Translations under genes and position numbers: made by a program
The notes under the pieces: model-generated
The model's database searches: none
Told to the model about the DNA's origin: nothing
The model's input: only the letters and a program-made list of their open reading frames with translations
Source of the DNA: Hypsibius dujardini
Lineage: Eukaryota; Tardigrada; Eutardigrada; Parachela; Hypsibiidae
DNA: 21,575 bases
NCBI GenBank assembly: GCA_001579985.1
Contig: LRSR01000133.1
Location: 1-21,575 of the forward strand
Reading direction: 5' to 3'
In this document: piece after piece, positions 7,855-18,200 of the stretch
Numbering within the stretch: position 1 is the stretch's first letter
How the letters are laid out: the number at the start of each line of letters is the position of its first letter

Positions 7855-8656
7855 ATGGTACGCGTAAATCACTTCTTCACCTACTCTCTAATGCTTATTC
7901 CTTCCGTTTTTAGTGTTTTAATCTACTTTTATTGACATCGTTGAGTTTAGGATCCCAGACTGACCCATGAAGATAGGATCCTGCATTTGGCCCCGTTGAC
8001 GGAGAAGGGTTGGCTGTTGGTGGAGGGACGCGATGCTATTCATAAAGTATGTGGGAATGTCGCATTGATTGATTGATTGATTGATTGGGTGATAAAATGA
8101 TCGATTGATTAGTTGATTGATTGGGTGATTGAATGATTGATTGATTGATTGCGTGATAGAATGATTGATTGATTGGGTGATACAATGATTGATTGATTGA
8201 TTGGGTGATAGATTGATTAATTGATTGATTGATTGGGTGATAGAATGATTGATTGATTGATTGGGTGATAGAATGATTGATTGATTGATTGATTGATTGG
8301 ATGTTGCGTTGGGTGATTGAATGATTGAGTGCGTGAGTGTGTAGAAAGTCCGTTAATAGATCAATCAACCGCTTGTTTGTGATATGGAAATAGTCGTAAT
8401 GTCAAGTCATCAATCAATCGGGCACTTTCGGTTGTAATTGCAGGAGTTCAAATTCAAGGACTTCAACGCCGCTTTCGGCTTCATGACGCGGGTGGCTCTC
8501 CTGGCGGAGAAGATGGATCACCACCCGGAGTGGTTCAACGTCTACAATAAGGTGCAGATCACGCTGAGCAGCCACGACGTGGCCGGGCTGTCGCAGCGAG
8601 ACATCAAGCTCGCCAGTTTCATTGAGAAAGCCGCTGTCGGAGCTTCTACCAGTTAA
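7855..8656 (+). CDS. PCBD: Pterin-4a-carbinolamine dehydratase (PCBD/DCoH)
   Basis: Exons 7855-7863, 7951-8046 and 8444-8656 join in phase 0 at both junctions to give 105 residues, the length of human PCBD1 (104). The enzyme dehydrates 4a-hydroxytetrahydrobiopterin during recycling of the cofactor of aromatic amino acid hydroxylases; vertebrate family members also stabilise HNF1 dimers. The protein shows the family core: GRDAIHK (residues 29-35), [14 protein letters not shown] (45-58), then [17 protein letters not shown] (60-76) with the active-site His61, His62, Pro63, and His79 in the SSHD turn, then [12 protein letters not shown]. The wording around [12 protein letters not shown] resembles PCBD2 more than PCBD1. 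The first exon encodes only Met-Val-Arg, as in the very short first exon of vertebrate genes; its donor is CGC|GTAAAT and the first intron is 87 bp. The final acceptor is TTGCAG at 8443. No AATAAA lies close downstream. Confidence 0.93.
8063..8327 (+). repeat. (TGAT)n array with higher-order structure in PCBD intron 2
   Basis: Runs of TGAT are punctuated by GGGTGATAGAATGATTGA-like segments, giving a loose higher-order repeat. It fills most of intron 2 (8047-8443). Long Asn-Gln-Ser frames on the opposite strand are microsatellite artefacts. Confidence 0.9.
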
Positions 8657-8785
8657 ATTCCTCTCCGTTGATTCTACCAAAGCTCTTCCATAAGTTTGAT
8701 TTTACTCTAGCTGATCATAGTTATAATCATTCGGCGAAGCTTATACTGTGTAGTATGTCTGTTTGTGGTCGGTCGAGAGACAAGA

Positions 8786-9018
8786 GTAACTCCCATCTAC
8801 CCTCTACACTTCAACTGCCAGGTGGCGCCATCTGGAAAACCTGGAACCCTCAACGTACTAATAGAATCTGACCTCTTTCTGGCACTTGCAATTGCCGTAT
8901 AGTGGGTAACTCCCATCTACCCTCTGCACTGCAACTGCCAGGTGGCGCCATCTGGAACCCTCAACGTACTAGTAGAATCTGACCTCTTTCGGGACACTTG
9001 CAATTGCCGTATAGTGGG
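8786..9018 (+). repeat. Direct duplication of about 115-120 bp between PCBD and NUP210
   Basis: The unit GTAACTCCCATCTACCCTCT...CCGTATAGTGG occurs at 8786-8905 and 8906-9018. The copies are nearly identical apart from a short deletion (AAAACCTGG) in the second. Each carries CCAGGTGGCGCCATCTGG (8818-8835, 8938-8955), a palindrome-like GGCGCC core. The end of the unit recurs inverted at 9123-9160 (CCCACTATACG...GGCC). The spacer 8657-9696 holds no gene; it is where two convergent transcripts end. Confidence 0.8.
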
Positions 9019-9158
9019 AGTGTCGACCCGTAGCTCCGCCCCCTGATCTCCGACCAACATAAGCTAACGCCAGTTGATTCTAACTTAAATTTTGGATGGA
9101 ATAGCGTGGAGTGTGTGCTGATCCCACTATACGATCATGACAAGTGCCCAGAAACAGG

Positions 9159-9353
9159 CCACACACATGGCCGCAAGATGGCGCTAACCAAGTTAGAACC
9201 AACACTTCACTGGGTGCGAGCAAACGAGGGTGGTCCAGGTTAGAGCCAATTTCAGCCACATCGTGCCACTGCTTTTCTCATCGCTTGATTTCTTGATTAA
9301 ATATTTTGGTTTTGAACTTGGCTAGCGCTATCTTGTGGCCACGTGTGTAGGTC
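9159..9353. mobile_element. Miniature inverted-repeat element related to family A, with CTCF-like ends
   Basis: The left arm (CCACACACATGGCCGCAAGA, then TGGCGCTAACCAAGTTAG) pairs with the complement of the right arm (CCTACACACGTGGCCACAAG, then ATAGCGCTAGCCAAGTT). The outer CTACACACGTGGC and the CGCTAACC block recall family A. The 19-mers at 9168-9186 (TGGCCGCAAGATGGCGCTA) and, on the other strand, 9341-9323 (TGGCCACAAGATAGCGCTA) resemble the vertebrate CTCF consensus. Exact ends are uncertain. 9357-9651 contains nothing I can identify. Confidence 0.6.
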
Positions 9354-9651
9354 CCTCGTGCCGTAACTCGTGTCCGAGCACAGAAGCACCAAATCCCGTT
9401 ATATTTCTCTGGCAAAACGCCCCAATAATATCTCCTCCTTCCCATCAAAACCACAGTTTGATAAAATCAAAATTCCCTCCGCTGGAATAGAGAACACTCT
9501 CTTGTCCCAGTCACACGAGCGCCAGTCAATAATTCCGGCCACGACAGTCCTAATCAGAACACACACCAGAGATCCCTTCCTTCTCTCCGGCAGCAAAAAT
9601 TCCACTAGAAACACTAAATGCGACGTACAAAAAACAGTCTGACGGCTACAT

Positions 9652-9745
9652 ATTCGCATTGGGAGATCGCCGGTAGGTGGCGCTGGCAGTCGGCAACTAC
9701 AAATTCGCATTGGGAGATCGCCGATAGGTGGCGTTGGCAGTCGGT
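9652..9745 (-). repeat. 51-bp tandem duplication covering the NUP210 stop codon
   Basis: ATTCGCATTGGGAGATCGCC starts at 9652 and again at 9703; the second, partial copy runs to about 9745. On the coding strand the copy at 9745-9697 encodes the last codons ([16 protein letters not shown] and TAG). The next copy repeats this in the same frame as [16 protein letters not shown] followed by another TAG. Each copy has a TAGGTGGCG(C/T)TGG core. Confidence 0.85.
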
Positions 9746-12153
9746 AGCGCTCGCTGCGCACTCCACAGCCGCGGCATTCCCAGGTCCTCATCACTCGGCG
9801 ACTCGCCCGCGACCCGATCCGTCTTCCACACCATGCCGGGGGAGGGCCCGAGGTACGACTGCCGTGTGGGGGAAGGTGTCCCCTGCTGCGAGAAGGTGTT
9901 GCTCAAATTGACACCGCGGTTTCGCGGCGAACTCGACGCCTGCCGGATCAAGTTAGGGTTCTGCCCGGCGGCGGCGAGGTATTGGTAGTACTGCCGGTCC
10001 TGCACGCTCTGCTGGTAGAAATGCCACAGCAGCCAGACAACGGAAGCCAGTGCGACGATCACGCCGGCCGGGACGAGGTACGTGAAGTAGTCCATGCTGT
10101 TGGGGTGATTGGGGTATTGGGAAGACGCGCCCGTGCGCCCAATCTCAGCGAGGTAGTTTACTTTCAATGGGACGGTGTGTTTCTGGTCGGTTTTGAAGCA
10201 CTCAACCGTCAACTGAGGCGTGGTGATGCCTTGCAGGCGGACCGCCAAGCTCGGACCGGTGAGCAGACGGACGGGGAAGTTCCAGACGTTGGACTTCTTC
10301 TCCAGCGTTGCGGTGCCGATTTCCACCACGCCCGGTTCGTTGGCTTTGACGGTGATGCAACGCTGGACGACGGGAGTGGCGGAGATGATGAGGGAGGACT
10401 CCAGCTGCACGTGATTGAGGAGAACCTGAAAACGAGAAGGCTTGTGAACGCGAAACGCAAAACGACAACAACCACAGCAGGATACCTCCGGTGTCTGGAC
10501 ATAAAACGCCGGCAGGAAATCAATCTTCACCACTTCCGGCTCCGGCGATCCCTTGGCCGAACGCACGCTCAACAGCACGGACGCCTCAAACGTGCTCAGC
10601 GCCTCCTCCAAATGCCGAATCCCCGGCTTGGCCTCCACCACACAGGCAAACTGCCCCGTCGAGGGGATCACGTCCGACGTGACCGTGAAGACGTCCTCCG
10701 CGGTGATCCCGGCCGGATGCTGCCGATCAAACTCCACACCGCAACGGAAGAGGTCCCGCTCAAAGTCCCACAGCTTCCGCGCTGCTTCCGCGAAAGTCGA
10801 CACGTCATAGTCGGCGCAATTGGGCCCTCCGGTCCGACCGAACAGCACCGGCACCGTCAGCGGCTGCTTCGCGTCCGGGTGATTGGTCAGAGCTTGCTCC
10901 ACCAGATGACTGCCGAAACGGAGCTTCTCCAGGGGCTTGACGGTGATCTCGGCTTTGGAGACGATGTCTGCGGAGACGTTGTAGTAGACACTGGCTTTGC
11001 CGGGCGCCACCGCGATGGCGAAGCCGTTCTCCCGAGAGATATACACATGTCCGGGGGAGGAGGAGGACCAGCGACCGCGGCGACCGTCCGTGGTGGTGAG
11101 GGGACAGACGTAGCAGATGACTTCGCCCAAGCCGGCCTCGTACTCGCTCGGACCGATGACGGGGGCCCCGCGGATCCCGATAAAGTCGCTGATGCCGGGT
11201 CGCGCTGCGTCCCACACCTGCAAGAGTTGCAGGTTGTTTGAAGGGTAATCAGACAGGGACAGTCAGACACAGATAGATATTATAAAAATACAGACCGATA
11301 ATCAGTTACACAAGCAGGCAGACAGACAAATGACCAGTCAAAAAGGCAGACAAGCAATAGGTAGACAAACAATCAGGCACACAGACAGACCAACAGGTTG
11401 AAAGACTTACTAGACAGACAAGGAGACAGACAGACAGACAAGACAGACAAGACAGACAAGGCAGACAGAGACAGACAGAGACAGACAGAGACAGACAGAC
11501 AGAGAGACAAACAGACAGAGCCCGTAACATGACAAAAAGCAGACAAGCAATAGGTGGACAAAACAGTCAGGCACACAGGCAGACCAACAGGAGGAGAGAC
11601 TTAATAGGCAGACAAGGACGCAGACATAGAGACAGCACGTAAAATTAGCTAAAACGATTTCAGACAAATGCGATATGCGTCAGGCAGGCAGCTAAGCAAA
11701 CGGAAGAAATGCTTAACTGCTTACTTTGATGACAGTTTCGCCGACTCGAACAGGTCGGGCAATGAGGGTGTTGTTCAGGTCGCGTGACCAGGTGACGTGC
11801 AGGAAATCATTGCTATAAAAACAGATATCCGGTAAACTGGCAGATGAGATGGGACACAGAATGCAGATTTGAAAATGGGGCATACCGGTTGGATCGATAT
11901 TTCAAGTTGGTATTCGTGGCGAAAAATTCCCGACCGAGTTCGTCGTGAAAAGTGCTAGTCAAGCGCACTGGCACGCCGATGGGGAGTGCGGTGAGCCCAT
12001 CTTCGCTGATAACGGCGCTGACAAGGTTAATCTTCACGAAAGACGTTTCTTTCACCTACAGGCATAAAGAAGAATGAATGCCTGCCTGCCTTGTCAATCT
12101 GTCTGTCTATCTCTGTCTGTCTATCTCTGTCTGTCTGTCTATCTCTGTCTATC

Positions 12154-12186
<33 letters not shown>

Positions 12187-12215
12187 TTATTTGTCTGTCT
12201 GTCTGTCTGTCTATC

Positions 12216-12306
<91 letters not shown>

Positions 12307-15226
12307 GCATGCCTGCGGGTCATTTAAAAAAAGACCTGAATCGAAGATCCCACCTGAATTGCGAGAGAAATAGTCCTCGTCAAGTCCGGCTCCACCGCAA
12401 CCACCTCCACCACCGCATCACCCAGCAGACTGCCCGTGAAAAGCAAACCCTGGCTGTCCACCTGCAAGACCTCGTCCCCATGGACGACCCGATAGCTGAT
12501 CTTTCCCTCACCGTCCCGGGTGGTCTTCAAGACAGCCTGCGTATTCGGCGTGATCATCAACGTCGGCGTCGCTCCACAAGTCGTCATCCCGACAACCTAC
12601 AGCGACATTGTTGCACATCTAATCAGACAGACATAATCAGACAAACAGACAGACATAATCAGACAAACAGACAGACAGTCAGACGAACAGATAGACAGAC
12701 AAACAGACAGACATAATCATACAAACAGACAGACATAATCAGACGAACAGACAGACATAATCAGACAAACAGACAAACAGACAGACATAATCAGACAAAC
12801 AGACAGACATAATCAGACAAACAGACAGTCAGCCGAACAGACAGACATAATCAGCCGAACAGACAGACATGATTAGACGAACAGACAGACATAATCAGCC
12901 GAACAGACGAACAGACAGACATAATCAGACAAACCGACAGACATAATCAGACAAAAAGACAGTCAGCCGAACAGACAGACATAATCAGCCGAACAGACGA
13001 ACAGACAGACATAATCAGACAAACAGACAGACATAATCAGACGAAAAACAAAGCACCCTATCGGATGAATTCCAATCCGCACCAACCTGCAGCGGTTCGA
13101 CAACGCGAATCCTCAACTGATCCGTCCCGTTGGCCAACTTTGCCACCGTGCCGCCCAGAGTCAGACGCACCACCGCTGTGCCCTGATTCAAAGCTCGCAG
13201 ACGTGGTGCGAAATAGTTCGCGACGCGATCGGCAGAGTACGGCGAGTTCAGTGCGACGACGTCGGTGTTGTCGACCGACCAGTCGAAGGACAATGAGGGA
13301 CTCACTCCACCGAAGGAGAAGGGTGTTTCCGGCTCGTTCAGCCCCATCGCGACGAGGGGAAGCTCCGTGCCGACCTCGAGGACACGGACGGCGGCGCGGA
13401 TTTTGACGCCGGTGAGGGGCACGACGTGAGCTTCCGCTTCGTCCTGCGAGAGGATCTCTTCGAGGCCGGTGACCGGGTCGACGTCGACGATTTGGGCGAC
13501 GATGGTGGTGCTACCGAGACGGACGGCCTCCATCAGGCCGGATTGAGCGTCGATGGTGGCGACGGCGGACTTTTTCACGGTGAAGACGACCGATGTCTGT
13601 GGTTGCGGACCACCATGGACAATCACCTGTTGAGTTGAAGAAAAGAACGTCAAATCAATCAGCGAACCACTCCAAATTCGATTGGGAATCGATTGACATC
13701 AGCAGAATTTGTTTTGGACGCCAGGGTGCGGAGCTAGCCAGGGGGCGGAGCTATGGGCTAGTTTCAATCTAGACTTCCGAGTGACCTCTCAGAAATGACC
13801 CATAGCTCCGCCCCCCGGCATCCAAAACAGATTCTGCTGATGTCAATCGAATCCAAATCGAATTTGGAGAGAGAGGATGTAAAAAATCTTGGAAAAAAAC
13901 GTTTAACAGTGGTTGGGGATTGAAAAAGGTGAAACTTCGGAAACGTCTCTGATGAATCAATCAATCAAGCCCCGGGCCATATGACAAAGTGGTGCGGGAC
14001 TTCGATTCTTCCTGAAACTGAAGCCCGAGGGGAAGATCTCCGTTCATGCAGACACGTACCTGGAATTTCCCAGTCGGAATCAAGGTGACGTTCCGCGGGT
14101 CAATCCGCAACGGCAGGAACACCTGGATGTCCATCGGCTTGGAGAGGACCTCTGAGGCGTCTCCATTGAGGCCCTTAAACGTGACGCTCACACGTCCAAC
14201 GGTGTTGCCGTGAACGGAGTAAATCCGATCGACCGGAGCGACCTCCTCCTTCAAGGAGACCGAGTCGGAGCTCAGCGACGGTGCCAACTTAATCAGCCTG
14301 TACAGCTTCACCGGAATGGGTTTGTGCGCGGAGTCGAAGACACGAACGAGCAGTCGAATGGACTTTCCCTTCTCCACTTTATCTCCCACCAGCACCTCGA
14401 TCCGATCCAGTCCGGCCACGATGACGGGCACTTCGAGGGGTTTGGCCACGGTACAGGCGTCGTAAGCCGTCACCACCAGCGACCCGTCCGCGAGGGGGAG
14501 CACGGCCACGGTGCGGGACTTGAGGTCGTACGTCACTTTCGCCAGATGAGGATTGCTGGTGACGAGGTGGAAGAAGCCGGACCCGTCCGAGATGGAGACG
14601 AGCTCCTTGTTGTCGGGGTGGTTGAACACTGCGATGGAGGCCTTGCTGAATTTGGGCTGTTGTACGACCGCCACGTTCACCACCGATGCGAGGTTCTTAT
14701 CGAGACTCAGGTGCTGCTTCAAATTGATGGCCTGCAAATGTGAGAAGAGAATGACACGAACTGAACTGAACTGATTTGAATTCTTACCTTCAAGGCGTCG
14801 CTGCGATAGCCGTCGACCTTGGCCGTAACAGTCGCCCTTCCGACTCCGCCGTGGACCGACACAAGCTTGTGATTCGGCGATTTGTCCTCTTCCTGAGAGT
14901 CGCGATGCCAGGGGAAAACAAATCCGTCAGCGCTCTTCACGGAGACCAATGAGTCGTCCGACACTTTCCAGTCAAAGTGCAGCGAGGAGAAGTTGTAGAA
15001 TGCTCGATTGGCGGCATCGTAAACGTTGATGTCCAGGTGGAGATCGGAGTTCTGAAGAACAGGAAACGGCTCCCCGGAATCCTTCTGCCATGGACAAAGG
15101 GGAAGTCCTGCAAAACGTCGTACCTTAATCAATGGACACCTACTTACTTGTGCTTGTCTGCTTATCTGTGTCTGTCCTTCTTGTCAATCTAATCTGTCTG
15201 TCTCTGATCAGCCTGCTTGTCTTGCA

Positions 15227-15267
<41 letters not shown>

Positions 15268-18200
15268 GCCTGTCTGCCTGCCTGTGTGTCTGTCTGTCTG
15301 TCTTGCGTGTCTGTCTGTCTGTGTCTGCCTGCCTGTCTGTCTGTCTCTGATCGCTCTGCTTGTCGCCTTTGACTCTCTGCTGAACTTATCTACATGTCCT
15401 TCACCTGTCTGCCTGACTGCCTTGTTAATGGGACCTTCTGCCCGTCAGTCTGTCTAGCTGTCTACTTTTTGCGTATGTTCGGAGGCGTGTCTGTGTTCCT
15501 GAAAGTTAGTCTGGCTGCCAAGCTTTCAGTCTCACCAAGTGCATTGATCCGAACCACCCTGGGCAGTATTTCCACCCTCCCCGGGGCAGCACAGACAACC
15601 CTCAGCTTGATCCGCGAAACTGCCGGCATCGGATTCGTCCTCGACGGCAAATTCATCACTTCCAGGGTTAAATACTCTTCTCCCAGCTTCAAGCATGTCA
15701 CCTCCCGCAGCGTGGACAGCGTCGAGCCGCCCACCGTCCGGCTGAGGATGACTCCGGAATCGGAATCGACCAGCGAAGTGCGATGACTGGACGGCTCGTC
15801 CACCCACGGCGCCGGTCCCCCCTTGAAGTTGAAGAGTTTACTCGAGCCGATCGTCAGGACCGCAACAGCGTCGTCTTTTTCGACGTTCCGCAGCGGGTTG
15901 AAGGCGGCCACTGTGACTTGCTGGGCAGCGACGACGGTGTCTCCAACGAGGTAGGAGATGGTGACGGTGGTGAAACCGGGCTTCATTCCTTTGACGGAGA
16001 CGGAAGAGCACGCACCAGACTTGGTGTCGATCAACGGAGCGTCGGCCAAAGAGGAGAAGATAGACTCGTCCGAAACAACGACGTGAAGGACCAGTTTCCG
16101 GCAGTCGTGGAACGGTTGCGGCTCCTTCACTCCTGGGATCACTCCCCTGAGCGCGACCGGCAGCACCAACGTCTTCTCCACCTCCACTTCCCGCGGCGAC
16201 GGCAACACCACCAAATCCACCACCGGCAGGACAAAAATCTCCGCCGAATCGGAATGCAGCGAATTCTTCAGGTCGACCGCCCGCACGACAACAGCGCCCT
16301 CTTTCATGCCAGCATTCACCTTGCCCGTGTTGCGATCCACCGAGGCGACCGAGGTGTCCGTTGAGCTCCAGGTGAAATTGCCACTCCCGCCCTGCGCCGT
16401 CAAGCCGACCTGATACGTCTGCGGACTCTCCGACTGAAATGGAAAGAGCAGCCGCTTCGGCGCCACCACGACCGGCTCGTGGATCTCCACGGTCTGCGCT
16501 TTGACAATCGGTCGCTCCAGCGTCCACAGCTTCCCACTGGGGAGCTCCACCGCCGAAAGCGTCGCGGAAATCTCCGTGCGACCGGTTTTCTTGGCCAGCA
16601 CGTGCTGGTGGGATCCGTTGGTGGTGGCATGGAGGACGGTGAAGAACTCATCGGAGAATTTCATCTTAATTCGAAGGTTGCCGCTGCTGTGGATGAGATG
16701 ACTGTCGCGGTCGTAGAGCTCCGCGATGACTTGGTAGTCTGCGCCGCGCTGGAGGATCCAGTTCCGGTCCGGCAGGACCACCAGGTTGATGTAGGCCGGC
16801 TCGACCACGTGGATTCCTGCGGCAGGGTGGTGGGCGTCTGTTTCCTTCATGTTCCGGTCCTTGAGGACGACCTGATGAGGGGAGCAAAGGGATTGTCACA
16901 ACGCGATATCTTCCCATACCGGGAAGATTACCCATACCCATTTCCCGGACCCTCCGGTGTATGGATGATCAACTGATCTGCTATTCCATGTCCCAATTCC
17001 ATACCTGAGTGTCCCCCAACTCCATGCACGTCACCGTGCTGGTCTGCTCGTCCAGCTGGCACAGCCGGTCATCGGTGAGCTCGAGGTAGTACTGCCGCGA
17101 CGGCATGTCAATCTCGAAGCTGCGCGCTTGCTTGATCTGCTGGACAGTGTAGCGGATACTGCCGTACCGCATCAGGAAGACGTCATGCGGCGGCTGCAGT
17201 ATCAAATTCGCCACCACCACAATCCGCACCGACGCGGGCTCCACCGCCCGGAAAGCCTGATGAATTTAAATAAAACATACAGAAAATAAGAAATAAATTC
17301 TATTAAAAAGAGAGAGATGTATAGTCAGTCAGCTACATAGTCAACGCCCTCTATAGTGCGCGCTCCGGACACTTGCCTGGTGCTTCAGCGTGGCTGTGAC
17401 GATCGCCGAGCCGGTCTGCAGGCCCTCCACCAACACCATGAAGCCGCGTTTTCCGGCAGCCTCCATCGTGAAAATGGACGCGGGCGGTTTGTACTGGGTG
17501 TCGGCGAATTTGGTCATCCGGAGGATGTTGTGCGCATCCATAAAGACCGAGTCGTTGCGCACGTCGTTGCTGATCCGCCACTCCACTTCCAGGCCGTCGA
17601 GGGAGCTGAACGTGTCACCCTTGTCGTCCTTCGCCTTAATTTCGAAGGCTTCCGGCGCGTCTTCCAGGAACAGCTCCAGGGTGGTCGTGACGATTTCGAT
17701 CGATTTGATCTGGTCCACGATGACGTCACAGCGGAAGCGTTCCTTCGAGTGAGAGTGCTCAGCGAAGATGATGCTGGTGAGTCGGCTGTCAGATTTTGAG
17801 AGGGCCGAAACCACGGCGGACGAGGAGCAGTCGGAAGGGTCATCCTGAGTAGTGGCTGCAGTCACACTCGCTGAAAAGAGGAGAGATGGCCATTTTTGGC
17901 GTGGTTCAATCAATCAATCAATCAACCAGCCAATGAATCAATGAATCAACCAATCAAGCAACTAATCAATCAAACGATCCCACAGATCTGCTCTTGAGCA
18001 CCCAAAATTTTGCCCGATCTTGAATTCATGAGCACAGAAATAAAAAACAGTTAATCATTCAAGCAATCAGTTGAGGAAGCAACCGAAGAACCCGGACTTG
18101 GCCGGCACTTTATTGTAATAACTGAAAAATAGCCACTTCCCCTGTTAAATCTCAAATCAATCAATCAATCAATCAACTATTAAATCAACCAACTGTAACA

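Noticed and set aside
8036-8368. Asn-Gln-Ser repeat protein on the - strand
   Set aside because: It is a translation of the TGAT array in PCBD intron 2.
9982-11241. A 419-codon open frame on the + strand
   Set aside because: It is antisense to NUP210 exons 11-12, whose protein has clear family similarity. High GC content of the coding strand leaves the opposite frame open.
12027-12323. Asp-Arg-Gln-Thr repeat protein on the - strand
   Set aside because: It is the intron 8 microsatellite read through into the start of exon 9.
13961-14059. Extension of NUP210 exon 6 past its donor to the stop at 13961
   Set aside because: The CAG|GTACGT donor at 14060/14059 is strong, and splicing to 13626 restores the conserved GGPQPQ segment. 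The extension has no family similarity.
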